NCBI GenBank assembly: GCA_036850595.1
Contig: CM072153.1
Span: forward strand, 11,612,169 to 11,676,168
From: Rhyacichthys aspro
Lineage: Eukaryota; Chordata; Actinopteri; Gobiiformes; Rhyacichthyidae
Length of the DNA: 64,000 nucleotides
Direction: 5' to 3'
In this document: positions 12,234 to 26,095 of the stretch, one piece after another
How positions within the stretch are numbered: the first letter of the stretch is position 1
How the letters are laid out: each line of letters opens with the position of its first letter
Notes under the pieces: generated by a model
Database searches by the model: none
What the model was told of the DNA's origin: nothing
Seen by the model: only the letters and a program-made list of their open reading frames with translations
Made by a program: the position numbers and the translations under genes

Positions 12234-15200
12234 TTGTTTTTTTTTTACTTTGCCCTCCTAGGTGCCACGGAGTCTTATAAACAATAGATGAGGGGAGGAT
12301 TATTTGGGATGTCCAACTTGGCAGAAAGGAATACTTGCACATCTCCCTCAACTGTAAAAGTCTTTCTGTTGGGGTTCTGCTGCAAAAACACAGAAATCAG
12401 GAGAAACTGATATAGTATGGAAAAAAATGCCTCTTAAGCAAAATTTCAAAAACGCCTTATGTTTCCTCCATATTTATAACCCAGGATATGATAAGCCCGA
12501 CTGCTTTAGGCTGTTTAGACATGCCTCTATTGTCCTGAGTGAGTAGACAGGGTTTCCAGTCCAACAAAGCAGGGGCCTGGTCCCAGCGGCCTAGCCCCAC
12601 AGTGCTGCTGCGGCGCTAACACACTTACACTCATTCACATAGTGTGTAATGTGGAAGCAGCACCCAGGAGCTCCGCGTCCAGCAGTGAGGCTAAAGGAAC
12701 AGCTGACGTGAGGAGCGCTCCAGACACACAACGTGACAGAATACAGACAACGCTTACAAGATATTACACAAAATCAAAAGATTGTGTTCAATTTGGACTA
12801 AATAAACATCTCCAACTGCTACAACTTCTAATTTTCTCACTGTCAAGGTAATGCACTTCAATAATAATAAGGTGACTGTTGTATTAAATTTGGTGGTGCC
12901 AATGATAACTGAGTAGCATATATGGGACTAAAATTACATGTATTTTGAGATGATTTGTGAAGAGGTCTATGAGCAGAGTGAACTCAATGAGTGGATATAC
13001 TCCCGGGCACGTACACAAAGACAGAGTTAATCAATTTCAGCAACACTTACATGTACCATTGTGTCATCTTCTACATGTAAGTGTACAGACTCAATCCATG
13101 TCTAGAAAATGTAAAAGGCACAGAGTGAGATGAAACAGGAAGCAGACGCAGCAGGAGGCGGAGGAAGAGGAGGGTGGAAAGACAATGGATGGGCCTCTGG
13201 GGCCCAGTGGTGTGGGCCGCTCTATTCCAAACATAGTAGGGGTGCATTCTTGCATCTCTCCTTCTGCCTCTGTCTGGTGTTTGCCTTTAACTCCTCAGTC
13301 ACACACCTTGCACAGCGGGACGCCAGGACCAATAAATTGGGGAATGTAGGTTTATATGAGCAGCGCTGCACACATGTTGAACTCTGTGCTGTGGCCATGT
13401 GTTTGTCCATTTGCTGCTGCAGGTGAGCTCTGAGGCAGAGGTGTGCTACCCCTAGTGAACCAACGTATTTCTTTTATGTGCTCTCGCCTGAGCTGGTGCC
13501 CTTTTGTATGTACAGTACGACTGTGTGGGTGTGTTTTCCAGGCAGGAGACACAAAAGTCTGTTTAATCCACAGCAGCCCTGGACACACAGCACAGCACGC
13601 TAACACAAGCACAGCACACAGAGTAACACGGCGATGCTGGGGTCTGCGCTGGGAGCTACCTCCACACCACACATGGGTAATCCATCCACCGCCTCACACA
13701 GAGGGGTGCAGCAATGCAGACAAGGCTCCAAAGATGGATAAATGTTAGGAGGGAGCCATAGGTGCTCAGAGGCATACCAAAGATACACATACAAATCTAC
13801 TATAACAGTTTAACAGTATAACAGAGAGAGGGAAGCTTGACATTGAATGGATTTTAAGCTTTAACATGGATCTGAGTGGTTTGCATCAAAACTGTAAAAA
13901 CGTAATGTGTCCCAAGTCAACTTAGCAATGTTAAATTAAGTGTGCAACTGTTGAAGCTTCCAACTAATAACAGCAATGTAAACCTAATGAATAAGACATC
14001 TGCACTATACATTTACATTTACTAACTGCAACCTCAAATCTACATATATCTTAGTTGTGCGTCGGTGGCTGTTTCTCCCAGAATACTGTTGCTCATAAAA
14101 TGTGGCATCAGCATTTACAGTAATTGGACACTAGAAGTCGCAATGCTAAATCAAATCATATAGTTACATCATGAATGATAAACTATTGCAACTGTATATT
14201 TCATCATCCCTCAGCCATGTGAACTAAAAATATATTTGTACAGCCTTCTGTCACTGGAGACAAAACAGCTACTGTGGCACTAACAGCAATGCGAATTAAA
14301 AAAGCAAATGTAAATGTTCAGAAAAGTGCTGACAGAACACCGAAAAACCTGGGTTATACTTGTTGTTTCGAGCACAGACTGTCAATTTCTGTCACTTTCC
14401 AGGAGCCCAAAGTTCAGTCTGGAAAGATGATCTTATTTAGAATTTCTGCCATTTTACTGTTCACGAGGAATATATACAGTGCCAAATAATACAGTTGTTA
14501 TGATTATTGGAACAGGAAAAACACAAATCAAAGCTGGATGGATCTGCTTGTTTATATTAAGTCAAATTTATTTGATGAAAAGTAAGCAGCTATGTAAAGA
14601 GTAAGTTTCTTAAGTCTTAAGTCCAAGTGCTTAAAACAGATTTCAGAGCCATGTTAATGTTTCGGATTTTGAATTAAAGTGAGGTGCATAAGTCTCATAC
14701 ACTCAGATGTCAATACAAGGCTCTAAAACCTCTTTGTTTCAAGTCACAGCATCTTTAACTGGACAACTCTTGTTAAGCGTAAAGAACTAAAACTAAAACT
14801 GTTACAGAGACTACAGTAAATGGTAACTTACTGTACACCTACACAGAAAACCGCCGGGGGGTGAGTGAATGACAGCTGAAACACAATGTTATGATCATGT
14901 ATTGCTGTTCTTTTGTGTGTAATCAAAGTCAACATGCGCCGTTTACCTCACACCTCACACAAACTCCCACTGTGGAGCATAATCCTACATTTCTACAATG
15001 ACAGTCGAGTCGTAGCAAAAACACTACGTACAAAGAGATAAAAGGCAGGAGGTTGGGAGCCACGTTTAAACTTCTAATGGTGTAAGCACACAGTATGCAG
15101 CACAACTCCCCAAGGACCTCCTCTGCACGCCTTTTCTCCTGATCTCTCACTCCCCCTTCTCCATCGCCGCTCCGTGCTATTCATTTGAACGCTCTTCCCT

Positions 15201-16249
15201 CCGACAGGTCCATCAGATGGGAGGCGGCGGCTCTTTGACAGTGGCAGGTAAAAGGGCCGCCGAGACAGAGCAATGAAAAGAGAAAAGTGAAAAGGAACCT
15301 AATGATTGGCCGACCCCCTACGCCCTCAAAACAAAAAAAAAAGTGCACCGCAAATGGAAGGATGTGGGCAGAGGTGCGCGGCACTGAGTACGGAGCGACG
15401 AGGAACGTGTTTTACAGAATCTGCAGTAACAGGGAAAGAACAAGACAAAAGATGTGTCTTTTGCAACCTTTTGATGCAAGGTTAGCTGTTTTCTGATAGT
15501 TTTCGAGGATTTTTGCAAGAAAGCAGATGCAATGATTTTCTTGACGCAAATATTAATAAGCGCTGGATGAGGAAAAGGAAAAATGGAAAAATAAATCAGT
15601 TGTGGACCTCGATGTCTGAAACAGGTAAAAATTAGTTTGCGACCAAGCGCCTTAAAAGTGGACTTAAGACAGGTTTCAAGTAAAAATACCTGTGTGTGAA
15701 GACTAGGCCTTACTTCCATCTGTTTTCTATGACTGGGAAAAATGGTCTGGTACTGCAGCTTTTCCAGACCTTATGGAAAGCCTCATTCTGGCTTGGGTTG
15801 TGTTCATTCATCACGTTTGTTGCTAGTGCGGCAGGTGATACAAGATGTACAGATTATCTTGGTGAGTCATGCCAGATAAGAACATCTGCTCATTGCAAAC
15901 ATTTAAATGTAAATGGGAAAGACCAGAGGAGGCAGCGTGGTAGGCAAAGGCATAATTTACCGAGAGAATAGACAGAGGTGGGATGGAGGGATGGAGGGAA
16001 GACCGGAGGGGGGCCTGATGAAGGGACCATGCGGGGGGCCCCCACATCTAAGCCGTACCACTCCTCCCTACACTCCTACCTAGGAAAAGAGGGATTTGCT
16101 CTCCATGGGAGGGACGGAGAGACGAGGAGAACCGGAGGACCACTGAGAGGCAGGAGGGGGTGAGTTATGGGGGGAGGGGGCTGGGGTAGGAAGGCAAACA
16201 GATCAAGAGGGGAAAAGGGAGAGATTTATCAGAAAAATCATAAACGACC

Positions 16250-16267
16250 AAAAAAAAAAAAAAAAAA
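16250..16267. repeat. Poly-A tract
   Basis: An A18 homopolymer. No SINE or LINE body is recognised next to it. Confidence 0.9.
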
Positions 16268-16351
16268 GCAGTCCAGCTCACACGATGCAACATAATACAG
16301 CAGTGTTACACAGAATACAAGTTTACTTTGGTTACATTTAGATGGCAGGGG

Positions 16352-16365
16352 GTTGTCATGGCAAC
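16352..16365. promoter_or_regulatory. X-box-like (RFX) palindrome
   Basis: GTTGTCATGGCAAC differs at one base from the symmetrical RFX consensus GTTGCCATGGCAAC. Confidence 0.45.
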
Positions 16366-18464
16366 ATGGAGCGGGTTGTTTTTAAGGGATTATTTTTAGT
16401 CAGTAAGTTGCTTTGCCATAAATTCTAAACTGAATAAAATAAATAAATAAATATTACATTAACACTCCAACTGTAGATAGATAACTTGCTTTATATGACA
16501 TAATACTAGCATTTATATGATAAATCTGTAATAATTATAGAGCAAATTAGTAAATTTCATGGCAAATACAATTTTATTAAAAACTAAACAAAAAACTAAA
16601 TACATTTGATTATGTTAAGTAGTGTTTAGGCTAATTAAAGGTCAAGTCTTTACAACAGAGATGTATTCTTTTGGCTCTTCTAAGAGTAAAACACCATCCA
16701 GTTTCCCATAATGCACATTTTTAGCATTCTTTTCCAATCTTGCCGTCTTTACACGTTTCCACTGTACTGCTGCCACAACTGACAGTGTTGTACACTGAAT
16801 GCATCATTTTCTTTCTTTTCAAACCAACAAACCGTTTCTAAGTGACTAAATAATAAATTCAAACTCATCCAACTAAAATCCCATGTTGTGTGAAACCATC
16901 CCAGCTTCACTTGGAACACATCAGGTCTCATTTTTTTTTTTTTTTTGCTCAAGTGACCTTTGGAGAAACCCGTGCCAGTAGCCCTTGAGGATAATGGGAA
17001 AATACAGACAGAGAGACAGCTGCTTCTGACAGGACTCCAGTAATGCTCCACCCAAGACCTCCGCCCCTCGTACTGTCCCAGGCCCCCGCTGTGACTTTGA
17101 CCACCCAACTCCTTCCTTTTGACTTGCATTGTGCATTCCTGTCTGTTATACTTGCCCCTGCTGATTTCAATAGCACTGACTCCACTGTTTCCACACTGTC
17201 CCCACATACATCACGCACTTCTCACTACTGAGGATTCCAGTGCATTAGTAAGGTCACAAGGGCCAACTTTGTCTTGCTCCTGTTGCAACTGTGCTGTGGT
17301 TTTTAGGGGAGCTCAACTGTAGCTCAATTTATTCCCACTAATTGTCTTTGATAAAAAGAAGGGCAGGGAAAGGCTGACTTTAAAAAGTGCTTATGCAGAC
17401 AGATGTTAGGTTATCCCTCTTTCTTTTATTCTACTTTACTCCCAAACTCAATTAGTAAATTAGTTCCAGGTAAGCGATAAACAGTGGCTGGGGAGAACAT
17501 AAACACACACTCCATTAGGGCTCTGCAACACCAAACAACACAGATACACACACAGTACAGTTACACTTCAACAAAAAATACAGGTTTCTATATCTACAGC
17601 GGAATTACATTTGACTCCAGAAGAAGGAAGTGAAAGTGTTGAAATATGGTTCATGATAACTGTGCTCAACATCTTTCTATAATCGTAGTCTGGTGTGATT
17701 ATGTAAACAATTCACTTCCTGTTTCAGTTTTTGAGTTTTCATTTTAAAATGGCATGAAACAATTCAAACAGAAAAAGTAAATCTAACAAAAGTCTGGAAG
17801 ATATTGTCAGAAAAGAGAACACTGCAGACATACCAATAAAGACAGAGAAGTCATTAAACTATATCAAACTGCACTCAATAACACTTTTTTAAAGCTACTT
17901 TTAAGTTCTATCCTGGGATGTTTACTTTAAAATGTCCCACCAACATTTCACCTCATTCTTGCACGGTCCTGATACAGATATGCACTATAAAATGAGCCAG
18001 AGTATTGTCAAAAGTTGCGACTGTATAGATTAAATGTGTATGCATTATTATAAAATATACAAAAAATGCAAAAGAAATCAACAAACGACTACTCTAAACG
18101 TGGTATTCAACAAGTAGACTATTTTAGAAAAGGTCAATGACACAAACTGGACTGGGTCTCCATTTCTACCAGTGTACTCACTGTTCTGGTTTGTGAACGT
18201 ATATCATGTACTTGAGGGACATCATTTAAAGTAGTCTAAAACTTTCCACAGTAGTGCAGCATTGGAGTTTTGTATTGCATGACTAAATTGCTGCAATGCT
18301 GGAGAAATTAAAAACTTGCATCAGTCACTTCCTCACAGATAGGATAAAATAAAATACAGATACAAAATAAAATCCTTCCAGAAGAGCATCAAGTGTCTCC
18401 TAACCCCTCCCACCGCCAAGTGAAGTGTTGAGTAAAGTGTGCGCGGCTGCATGCACAAACATGA

Positions 18465-18680
18465 GCAGAATAAAGCCCGGCTGAGCTGTTTAAAAGCCAG
18501 CTTTCATGCTCTTTAAAAAATGAAACCGCACACGCTCAGGCGCTCAGTGGTGTATTTTGACAGTGTGTGATGACCGTGGGTAAAGCACTTAAGCTGCTGT
18601 AATTAGCCTGATCGCCGTGGCGACTGAAGATGCTCTCTTTCATCCGCTCACTTCACAAACTGGCACAACGCTCTGAGACA
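18465..18680. promoter_or_regulatory. Candidate intronic regulatory block
   Basis: A repeat-free block with AAAGCACTTAAGC (NK2-like CACTTAA), GTAATTAGCC (homeodomain core) and GATCGCCGTGGCGACTGAAG. It is flanked by ordinary intron. Confidence 0.28.
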
Positions 18681-19157
18681 GTGGCACGAGGAACGACTAG
18701 CACACACATGACTGATGTGTTTGTGAAGGCCTCAGAGGAACAGATACGGTCTGTATTGACACAATGACACACACGTACAGCAGCACGTGGGCCGACGGTG
18801 AGCAGCTTGATCTTGGGCTTTCACCACTGTGGGTTTTATTAAACCTAATAAACCTATCACTAGTTCAGTTTGGAACTCACCTGTCGCTCCATTCTGAACT
18901 TTTATGATAGTCTCATAAACCATCAGGAAGTGTGAGAGCCTGTAGAGGGCACTGTGCTGTTTATTCAGTTTTGTCTTAGCTTCTCTCTTCTGTTTTAATT
19001 ATGGAGAACATAAAAGTGTAACCAGACATAATAAATTGTAGTTTTGTTGTTGTTGTTTATTATTATTTTTTTATTTTTTTATTTTTGCTGTTTTATACAC
19101 ATAAAAAAAAAGAAAATTAGAAACTTTACATAACTTAAATTCCTCAATCACACAAGG

Positions 19158-19276
<119 letters not shown>

Positions 19277-19514
19277 TTTTTAAAAAGTATTCATACTAAA
19301 ATAATAAACATTCCCAAACCGTTACAAAAAGTAAAAAAAAAACTGAAACACACTGGTCATATCAGAGTACCATATAAGGTTCTCTTGTTCAATCTATATA
19401 TAGAATTACAATAGAATAATTAATTCACTGCCCACACTCTAGGCTTGTACAAACATGGTCTAATTCATTCTCAGGATGTTTCTGTGTTGTATTTTTTTTT
19501 TCCCCAATTTTCCC

Positions 19515-19545
19515 ATTTGTTGTCTGAGATAATCAGACAACAAAT
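19515..19545. repeat. Perfect 13-bp inverted repeat (hairpin)
   Basis: ATTTGTTGTCTGA and its exact reverse complement are separated by five bases (GATAA). It lies between the trinucleotide array and the SINE. Confidence 0.9.
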
Positions 19546-19589
19546 TTAATCTAGTTAATCTTTCCATTACATATATTTTATTTACCAAG

Positions 19590-19759
19590 ATTTTTTATTT
19601 TTTTTGCTTTATTTTATTATATACAGACAGTTTAGGGCAGACAGGAAACTGGGTGAGAGAGAGGGGAATGACATTGAGCATATAACCTGAGCTGGAATTG
19701 AACCCGGGTCCCTCGAGTATGTGATATGTGCTCTTCCAGGTGTGCCACCAAGGTGTCCC
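19590..19759 (-). mobile_element. tRNA-derived SINE, fish type, minus orientation
   Basis: Read on the minus strand, the head has an A-box-like TGGCACACCTGG and a perfect B box GGTTCAATTCC within GACCCGGGTTCAATTCCAGC. A body follows with TGTCATTCCCCTCTCTC and TTTCCTGTCTGCC. It ends in ATAATAAAATAAAGC and an A-rich tail. This order (tRNA head, CTCTCTC / TTTCCTGTC body, AATAAA-like tail) matches a SINE very common in percomorph fishes. The head is diverged. Confidence 0.8.
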
Positions 19760-20347
19760 CTGATATACTGTTCTTCACGGTAAAACCAGGACATGTGTTA
19801 GCCTTGGTGCAATAACACTAATGACTATAGATTGTTGCACCTTATTTTGGGGAGTTCAGGTGAGACATATTATATTATTGAGGTGCAAGAACTTCAATAT
19901 AGCACGATACGTTTCTTGGACAGTAACTCAATTACAACATAGACAAGATCAGTCAGAAAAAATAAAACAACTGGCAAAAGGGAAGACAAACCGAGATTTA
20001 AATGGAGTTTGACAATAGCACTGGCGATACATTAGTTGAATATTTAATTAAAATATCTCTCTCCGTTCCTGACATTCCCCTTGAGCAACTGAACTAAATC
20101 AAAATACACAAAGGCAGGGCTCTACTTTCACTGGTGCAACTTTCACATTTGTCATTTAAGGCTCTGATTGGCCAAACAAGCTGAAATACACTATTTTAAT
20201 GCATTCAGAGCGGCCTTACATAAATTTAGACATAAAGAAATATTGTCTTGTGACATGAGTCTCTTGTAAATTTGAAAATGAAATAAAATAAATAAAAAAA
20301 ATCACAATGAGCAAAGACAAAATAAAACAGAAAAAGAGGGAGTGCTG

Positions 20348-20368
20348 AAAAAAAAAAAAAAAAAAAAA
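20348..20368. repeat. Poly-A tract
   Basis: An A21 homopolymer. No attached element is recognised. Confidence 0.9.
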
Positions 20369-23300
20369 GTGGTGGAGTGGTGGGTGGTGCAGTGGAGCCG
20401 AGCCAGAGCTAAACAAAGAACTACAGTAACAGTCCACTGGCTGCACAGCTGCTCTCTGCACACGTACTCTGACTGTGTGGGTCCCCATAGGTGTCCACCC
20501 TTTCAGCGCTCAGCCCGCCAACTCATAAACCCCCACCTCCAGCTCCCAAAAAGGACTACCTCACTCTTATTTCTCAAAAAGAAAAAAAATCATTTGTTTT
20601 TGCACAGACAGTGTATAGACGTTTTACCAGAGTAGTCCTGTCCTGACTTATTTTACACATTTGTCTTACGACTCGGTATATTCTCACTGTTTATTTGCAA
20701 TTAACAGAGCTTTAGTAGCTGCCGGAGCTGATAGGACCATTGCAGCACAACAGGATTTGGTGTTATATAATTACACCTAAATTAGAAGATATAAAAGACA
20801 ACTTCTTTTCACCAGATATCTTGACTGATGCTCAGGTGAGAATTATCTTCAGTTTAATTAAGAGGAATGTCTCAAATTTGCTAATACTCAATGAGGAAAA
20901 AGGCACGGGAAAAGGTGAAATGATACAAGAGACTGTCAAAGAAAACACTGATCATGCTATTAGCAGATGCATTCATGAGATGTCATTAATGGGGAACTAC
21001 TATCAGACAGACACACAGAGGATCCCCTGCTGCTGTAATTAAAGGTGTCCTTGACAATGAGATAGACCACTTTCACACTCTTTGAACATCACAAACCCTG
21101 CTTTGAACCTACATATCTGATACTGTTTCATCATTTCAAGCAGCCATCAAGTAATATACTGAAATCAAGAACAGAATATGGTACAAACTAATCCCTGCCT
21201 CTTTTCCTTATTAAGTGCATGGACTTTTGTTTATGTATGCAGCTTTTCCGAGAGACAGGCAGCAAGTTTATCCGAAACAGAAGAAAAAAATGGTTTGGGC
21301 TTTTGCCAGTGAGCACCAGGAAGGAATAGACTGTGGGTCCAGGTTTGTTTACCAACATTAACCTGAGTCCTGCATACTACACCTTTAATATTGACTGGAA
21401 CAGCACTGATGAACAGGTGCATGTGCTTTATTTGGACTGCACCACCTCTTTAGTTTTCTGGCGAAGCAGAGTGTTACAGGCCGTATGTGTCGTTTAATCT
21501 TAGCACAAACAGCCCCCACTGAGGGGCCGCTGATCTGTATGCACGGCCAGTGGATGTTCGAGTCGGCCACAAAGCAGAGGTGAGAGTGACAGACGGAGAA
21601 AATGAGAGGAAGAGAGAGAGAGCGAGAGGTGCTGATTTGTCTGGAGTCTACATCTGCATGTTTGTGTGTGTACGGTCCAGGTGCTGGGACCGGAGCGTGT
21701 CCCTGGGCAGGGAATGCAGGGGTCCCAGGACTCCCCTCTGCTTCCTGCTAACGAGACACACACATTTGTACACGTACACATGCGCTCCACGCATCGATCA
21801 GGGCAAGGCTGAGGGTCGCTGTGCGCCCCGTTAGCCAACCACCGAGGACTGAGAGCCCGGGGGCACGCTGCCCTTCCGCCTACGCACACACAAACACACA
21901 AACACACACAGTACATACATGCAAACACGCCGAGATCTCATCTGGATTCAGCCTAGACCGAGCCACTGATGCTCCTCACATACTGAAAAGGCCGTCAACA
22001 GTTTACCATAGCAACAAGTAATGGTACACACCGCGGCTATAGCGACAACACATGACGAGGAGTGTATCATAGCAACAGCTGATGGTGATCCAACTGTATA
22101 GGAACAATTTATAAATGTTGATGAAGATATTAACAACGGCGGCTGCAAAATAATCACCAGACGTAAAGCGTGGAAGCTTCACCACTTCAAAAATCACATG
22201 TATTGCTGTCTTTGTGGATTTATAGCTGCTAGGTTGTAATGAACACAGCTAGGACGACTGATATTAAGTGAAAAATGACCTAAGGAGTAGAGTTCTTCTT
22301 TCTAGATTGAGCATCAGTTTACCCATATTTTTAGTGAAGGATTTTACATTTTGACAATGATGGCCGTTGTATAAAACCATCAATCTTTTCTGGTCAAAAT
22401 GTGTGACTTCACTATCCTCTAAGGACTGTCCTTTGTCTTTCAAGAAGGTGGACTGCTGACTCTGGTCCACTGGGGTTGGCCCTTAGAGGTTGCTTCTTCA
22501 ATATAGTACAGTCAGTGCATTCCTCACTCGATGGACTGCATGTTGTTTTTTTGTTTTTGACTGGGGAATTTTGTCTGTTCTGCCAGAGTAGAAAAACTGG
22601 GCAGTGGGACAGCTTCACTGTCTTCTACTAGACATTACAAAGACAAGTCTACTGAAGGTGTAGGCTGAGTTACATAACATTTTACGTGTTGTGTAATTAA
22701 GACTGAACCTGTATTTATGTCCTCCTGCAGACATGATTGGACCACAGAGACAGCCTGCACATTCATATACACCGTGCACAAGCAGGGCCATTACAAACCA
22801 TTACCAGACGGACATTAAGTGGCTAACGGCTAGAACAACACCAGGCTGTTAAACTTTATGATCATCATTGTAGGAGCTGTGTTCATGAAGTGAACAATGT
22901 GTGTGGCTTTAGAGACGAACTAAATCAAACAACAGCTGATGACTCAAGACCCAAAAAAAGACTGACCAGTGTTGTTAATGGTTAATAATACACACTTCAG
23001 TTCATGTTTTTGCTAATGTTTGCAGTACTCGACACCAATCTTTGCATATGCACCTTCGCTGGTTGCTCTTGCTGCCTTATTGTCTCTGCCGTGTCTCGAA
23101 AAGTGTGGTACAGTAGTATTTACAATAAACAATAACAATAAGTGTAATCAGCCAACAGCATGTGACATATCAACCCTGACTTTGAGGCTTTTTAAATCTT
23201 TTTGACCTGTCCATGGGCACCATTGGTTTGTAGGACACAAGCAGTGCCCTGTTCTCTGCCCTGTTGTGGGGCTTTTTACAAAGGCATAGTCTCACTTCTA

Positions 23301-25889
23301 CTGTTTCTCCTTTTTGGGAAACTTTTTGGAACAACATCACCCAGAGCACCAAAATGTAGGAACAAAAAAGGGCTATAAAAGAGTACAAGTGTGACTGAGG
23401 TGAAGAGTCTAATAGGTGTGTCATCTCCACTAACTAATGGCGTCTGATAGACCAGACAGAGGAGCAGAAGTAAGGAAGTAAAGTCATTAAGAGGAGATGT
23501 GCTTTAAAAATAATAGTCTCATCTAAGTGGTATTATTAGAAGCTAAAATAAAAGACGCAGCAGGAAAAAGTGCTGAGGGATGCAACAACACATGAGTAAG
23601 CATCTGGGCGAGTTTTAGAGGTTAAAACAGTACACAGGAAGAGTTCTTCTTCAGCCTTGGGCTAAAGTGCACCAGGAAAGAGATGCAATGAGAGAAAGAC
23701 GAAGGAGGGACCGGAGGCAGGGATAGAGGCGGCCAAAGGCCAGCTCCTTCTCTGATGCAGTATTCTGTGTGTAGCTGTGTGTGCGTGGCGCGGCCTGTTT
23801 GTGTGGATGAATTATTCAGGTCCATGGAGAGGGCAGCCTGCTGCGGTAATGAGGAGGACATGCATTGATACCAAATATTGCTGGTGGGAAGCTATCGATT
23901 GAACAACCATTTGTCCAAACTTTAGTCTGCAATCCTGGGCGGTCTGCAGCCCTTTACAGAGAGTTACAGACAGCTGGACCGACGGGGAAAGACTAAACTA
24001 CTGCATAATGTGCTGGCTTATAATAGGAATACTCAGTATGATGGCAGCAGACTAATAGAGAGCACAAAGACCATTTCTACTGTTGGACAAAGTTAGTTAT
24101 CTGATACATCACTTTAGAAGAAGCCTCAGCAAGAACAGTGTTTTCAAATGTTGAACTGAGCCAATATACAATTTGCCTCAAAGGTTAAGTCCTCATTAAT
24201 GCACTTTAATTATGTTGCAGAATGAAAAACTCTCTGTGTTCACATTTGTATTTTCTCAATATCTTCAAATAAAGCCAAAACTCACGTGTTTGGGATGATT
24301 TAGCGATCAATGATTCCTGTTCTGCGCTAGGTTTGTGATGAAGGTAAAAGCTACCAGACAAGACAAATGGGGATCAAATTCAAGTGTTTTATCATTTTCC
24401 GAAGTTTAATTTTTAGTACTTACCTTTAATTTTTAAGTTTTGAGTGCGATACAATAAAAGTACTCAAACTAAAACAGGGAGCGTAGCATTAGTGTTCATT
24501 TAACTCCAAAAAGATGAACTTTTTGGAGTAAAATCTAGAAAAAGTGACATGTTTCCAAATGAAACTATGTGTGGATGTGGCCAGTTGCATTTCTCGACGC
24601 ACTAAGCTTTATACACATTCACATTACATTATACCTCTTCCTCTAGAACTTCATAAAGCCTTCTATGTTATGTGTAAATGCTTGTGTTCTAAAAGGAGCT
24701 GAATTCATAGAAACACATCGACTGTAAAACTCGCCGTCACATTTTCCCTTTCTTTACGGTGTCACGATGTCAGATATTCCAGGTTAGGGAGAACACAGGG
24801 GAAATTATACTTCAGCCCAAGCCCCTAGCATTGTGTAGAAGTGTGTGTTATTGTGTGTGCCTGAATCTCGAGGGTGAAAGTGTTACCGTAGGGGAAGTGG
24901 ACAGACAATGAAGTGAAGGAGACAGCGTTGGAGGGTATAGGGGGGATAGAGGGATGATGGAGTGTGGGACAGAGCAGCGGGGATTAAAGGGAGGAGGAGA
25001 CAGAGGAACTGAAGCCAACTAGAGCGGGCCGTTCAACGGGTCCCAACGCTTCTCATTATACAAGCAGGGAGTTAAAATATTCTGCACTCAGATGGATGAC
25101 TGTTTTAACCTGCGTGCATTGTACCGTACTGGTGTCGCGTAGACCAAATCCTCCCCGTGCCAAGCTGTAATAACTCAGTGTTTCAAAAAACTTTATATCT
25201 GGGGACGCACCTTTCAAAAAGTCCAATGAATCACGACTCAATTTCAGTAACAGTGTCGTCTTGTGGCATTTTGACGTCTTATTTATAAAGAATTCAACAT
25301 TTTATGGCAACAATAAACACCTAGTCGTAGTTGGGGAAAAAAGGAAGGCAATGTCTAGAATCAGAACATATGTAGCTTTTAGAAAATCGAGCTTGTGACA
25401 TGAGAATCGGTAGTTTTCCTCAACAAAACCAGTTGTTTTCTTGAAGTGGCTCAAATCAGACCAAAAATGTTTGGTACTTGCAGAAAGGATTTGCAAGTTG
25501 AAATTGTGTATGAAAGAAAGGAGAAACTACAGCGACACAAAATCATTTTTAAAACACATGATTAAAAACCTTGGTATGTGAGTCCTGTGTCCTCTCTAAA
25601 GCCCAGCCAAGACCAAATAAAAAATCATTTGATTCTGAAACAAGACTGGTCTAAAGTTCTACACCACAATGGGGCTAGATTGGGTGAGTGGCTGAATATT
25701 AACTAAACAAGTCTGTCAAATTGGATTCAATAAATGAAGAATAGAATTCAAGAAAATTCTTTATGGATAGTTTTAAATCCATTTTAACAGGTTAAAAGTG
25801 GTTGGTGTAGCAGGTCTGCAATCAGCGAGCTCAAGTGGCTTATTGCTTTGGTGACATACAGACAGTCAAAGCTGATTGGTCTTTAGCAC

Positions 25890-26095
25890 CCATCCAGGTG
25901 ACTGATGCCGGAGCTTTATTCTGCTTTTCCTGTGGCACTAAAAGCCCAGGTTGAAAATAGAATGGTGGGAGGCGTTTCCAGACCCCGTTTCAAAAAGCTC
26001 AATTGCTTTTGGCTCTGTGGTAAGTCTGACACAAAGTGGCGCTGGGAATCAAACCCGCAGCAGCACTCCGAGCTGCCGCAGCGGGCACTGTGAGG
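25890..26095 (-). mobile_element. Possible tRNA-derived SINE relic, minus orientation
   Basis: On the minus strand GCGGGTTTGATTCCCAGCGC contains a near-perfect B box, preceded by GCCCGCTGCGGCAGCTCGG. The body that follows is unique to me and ends near AGAATAAAGC. The A box is poor, so this is tentative. Confidence 0.4.

Noticed and set aside
16749..17207. 152-codon minus-strand open frame
   Set aside because: It includes a Lys run from a T homopolymer and has no recognisable domain or codon signature.
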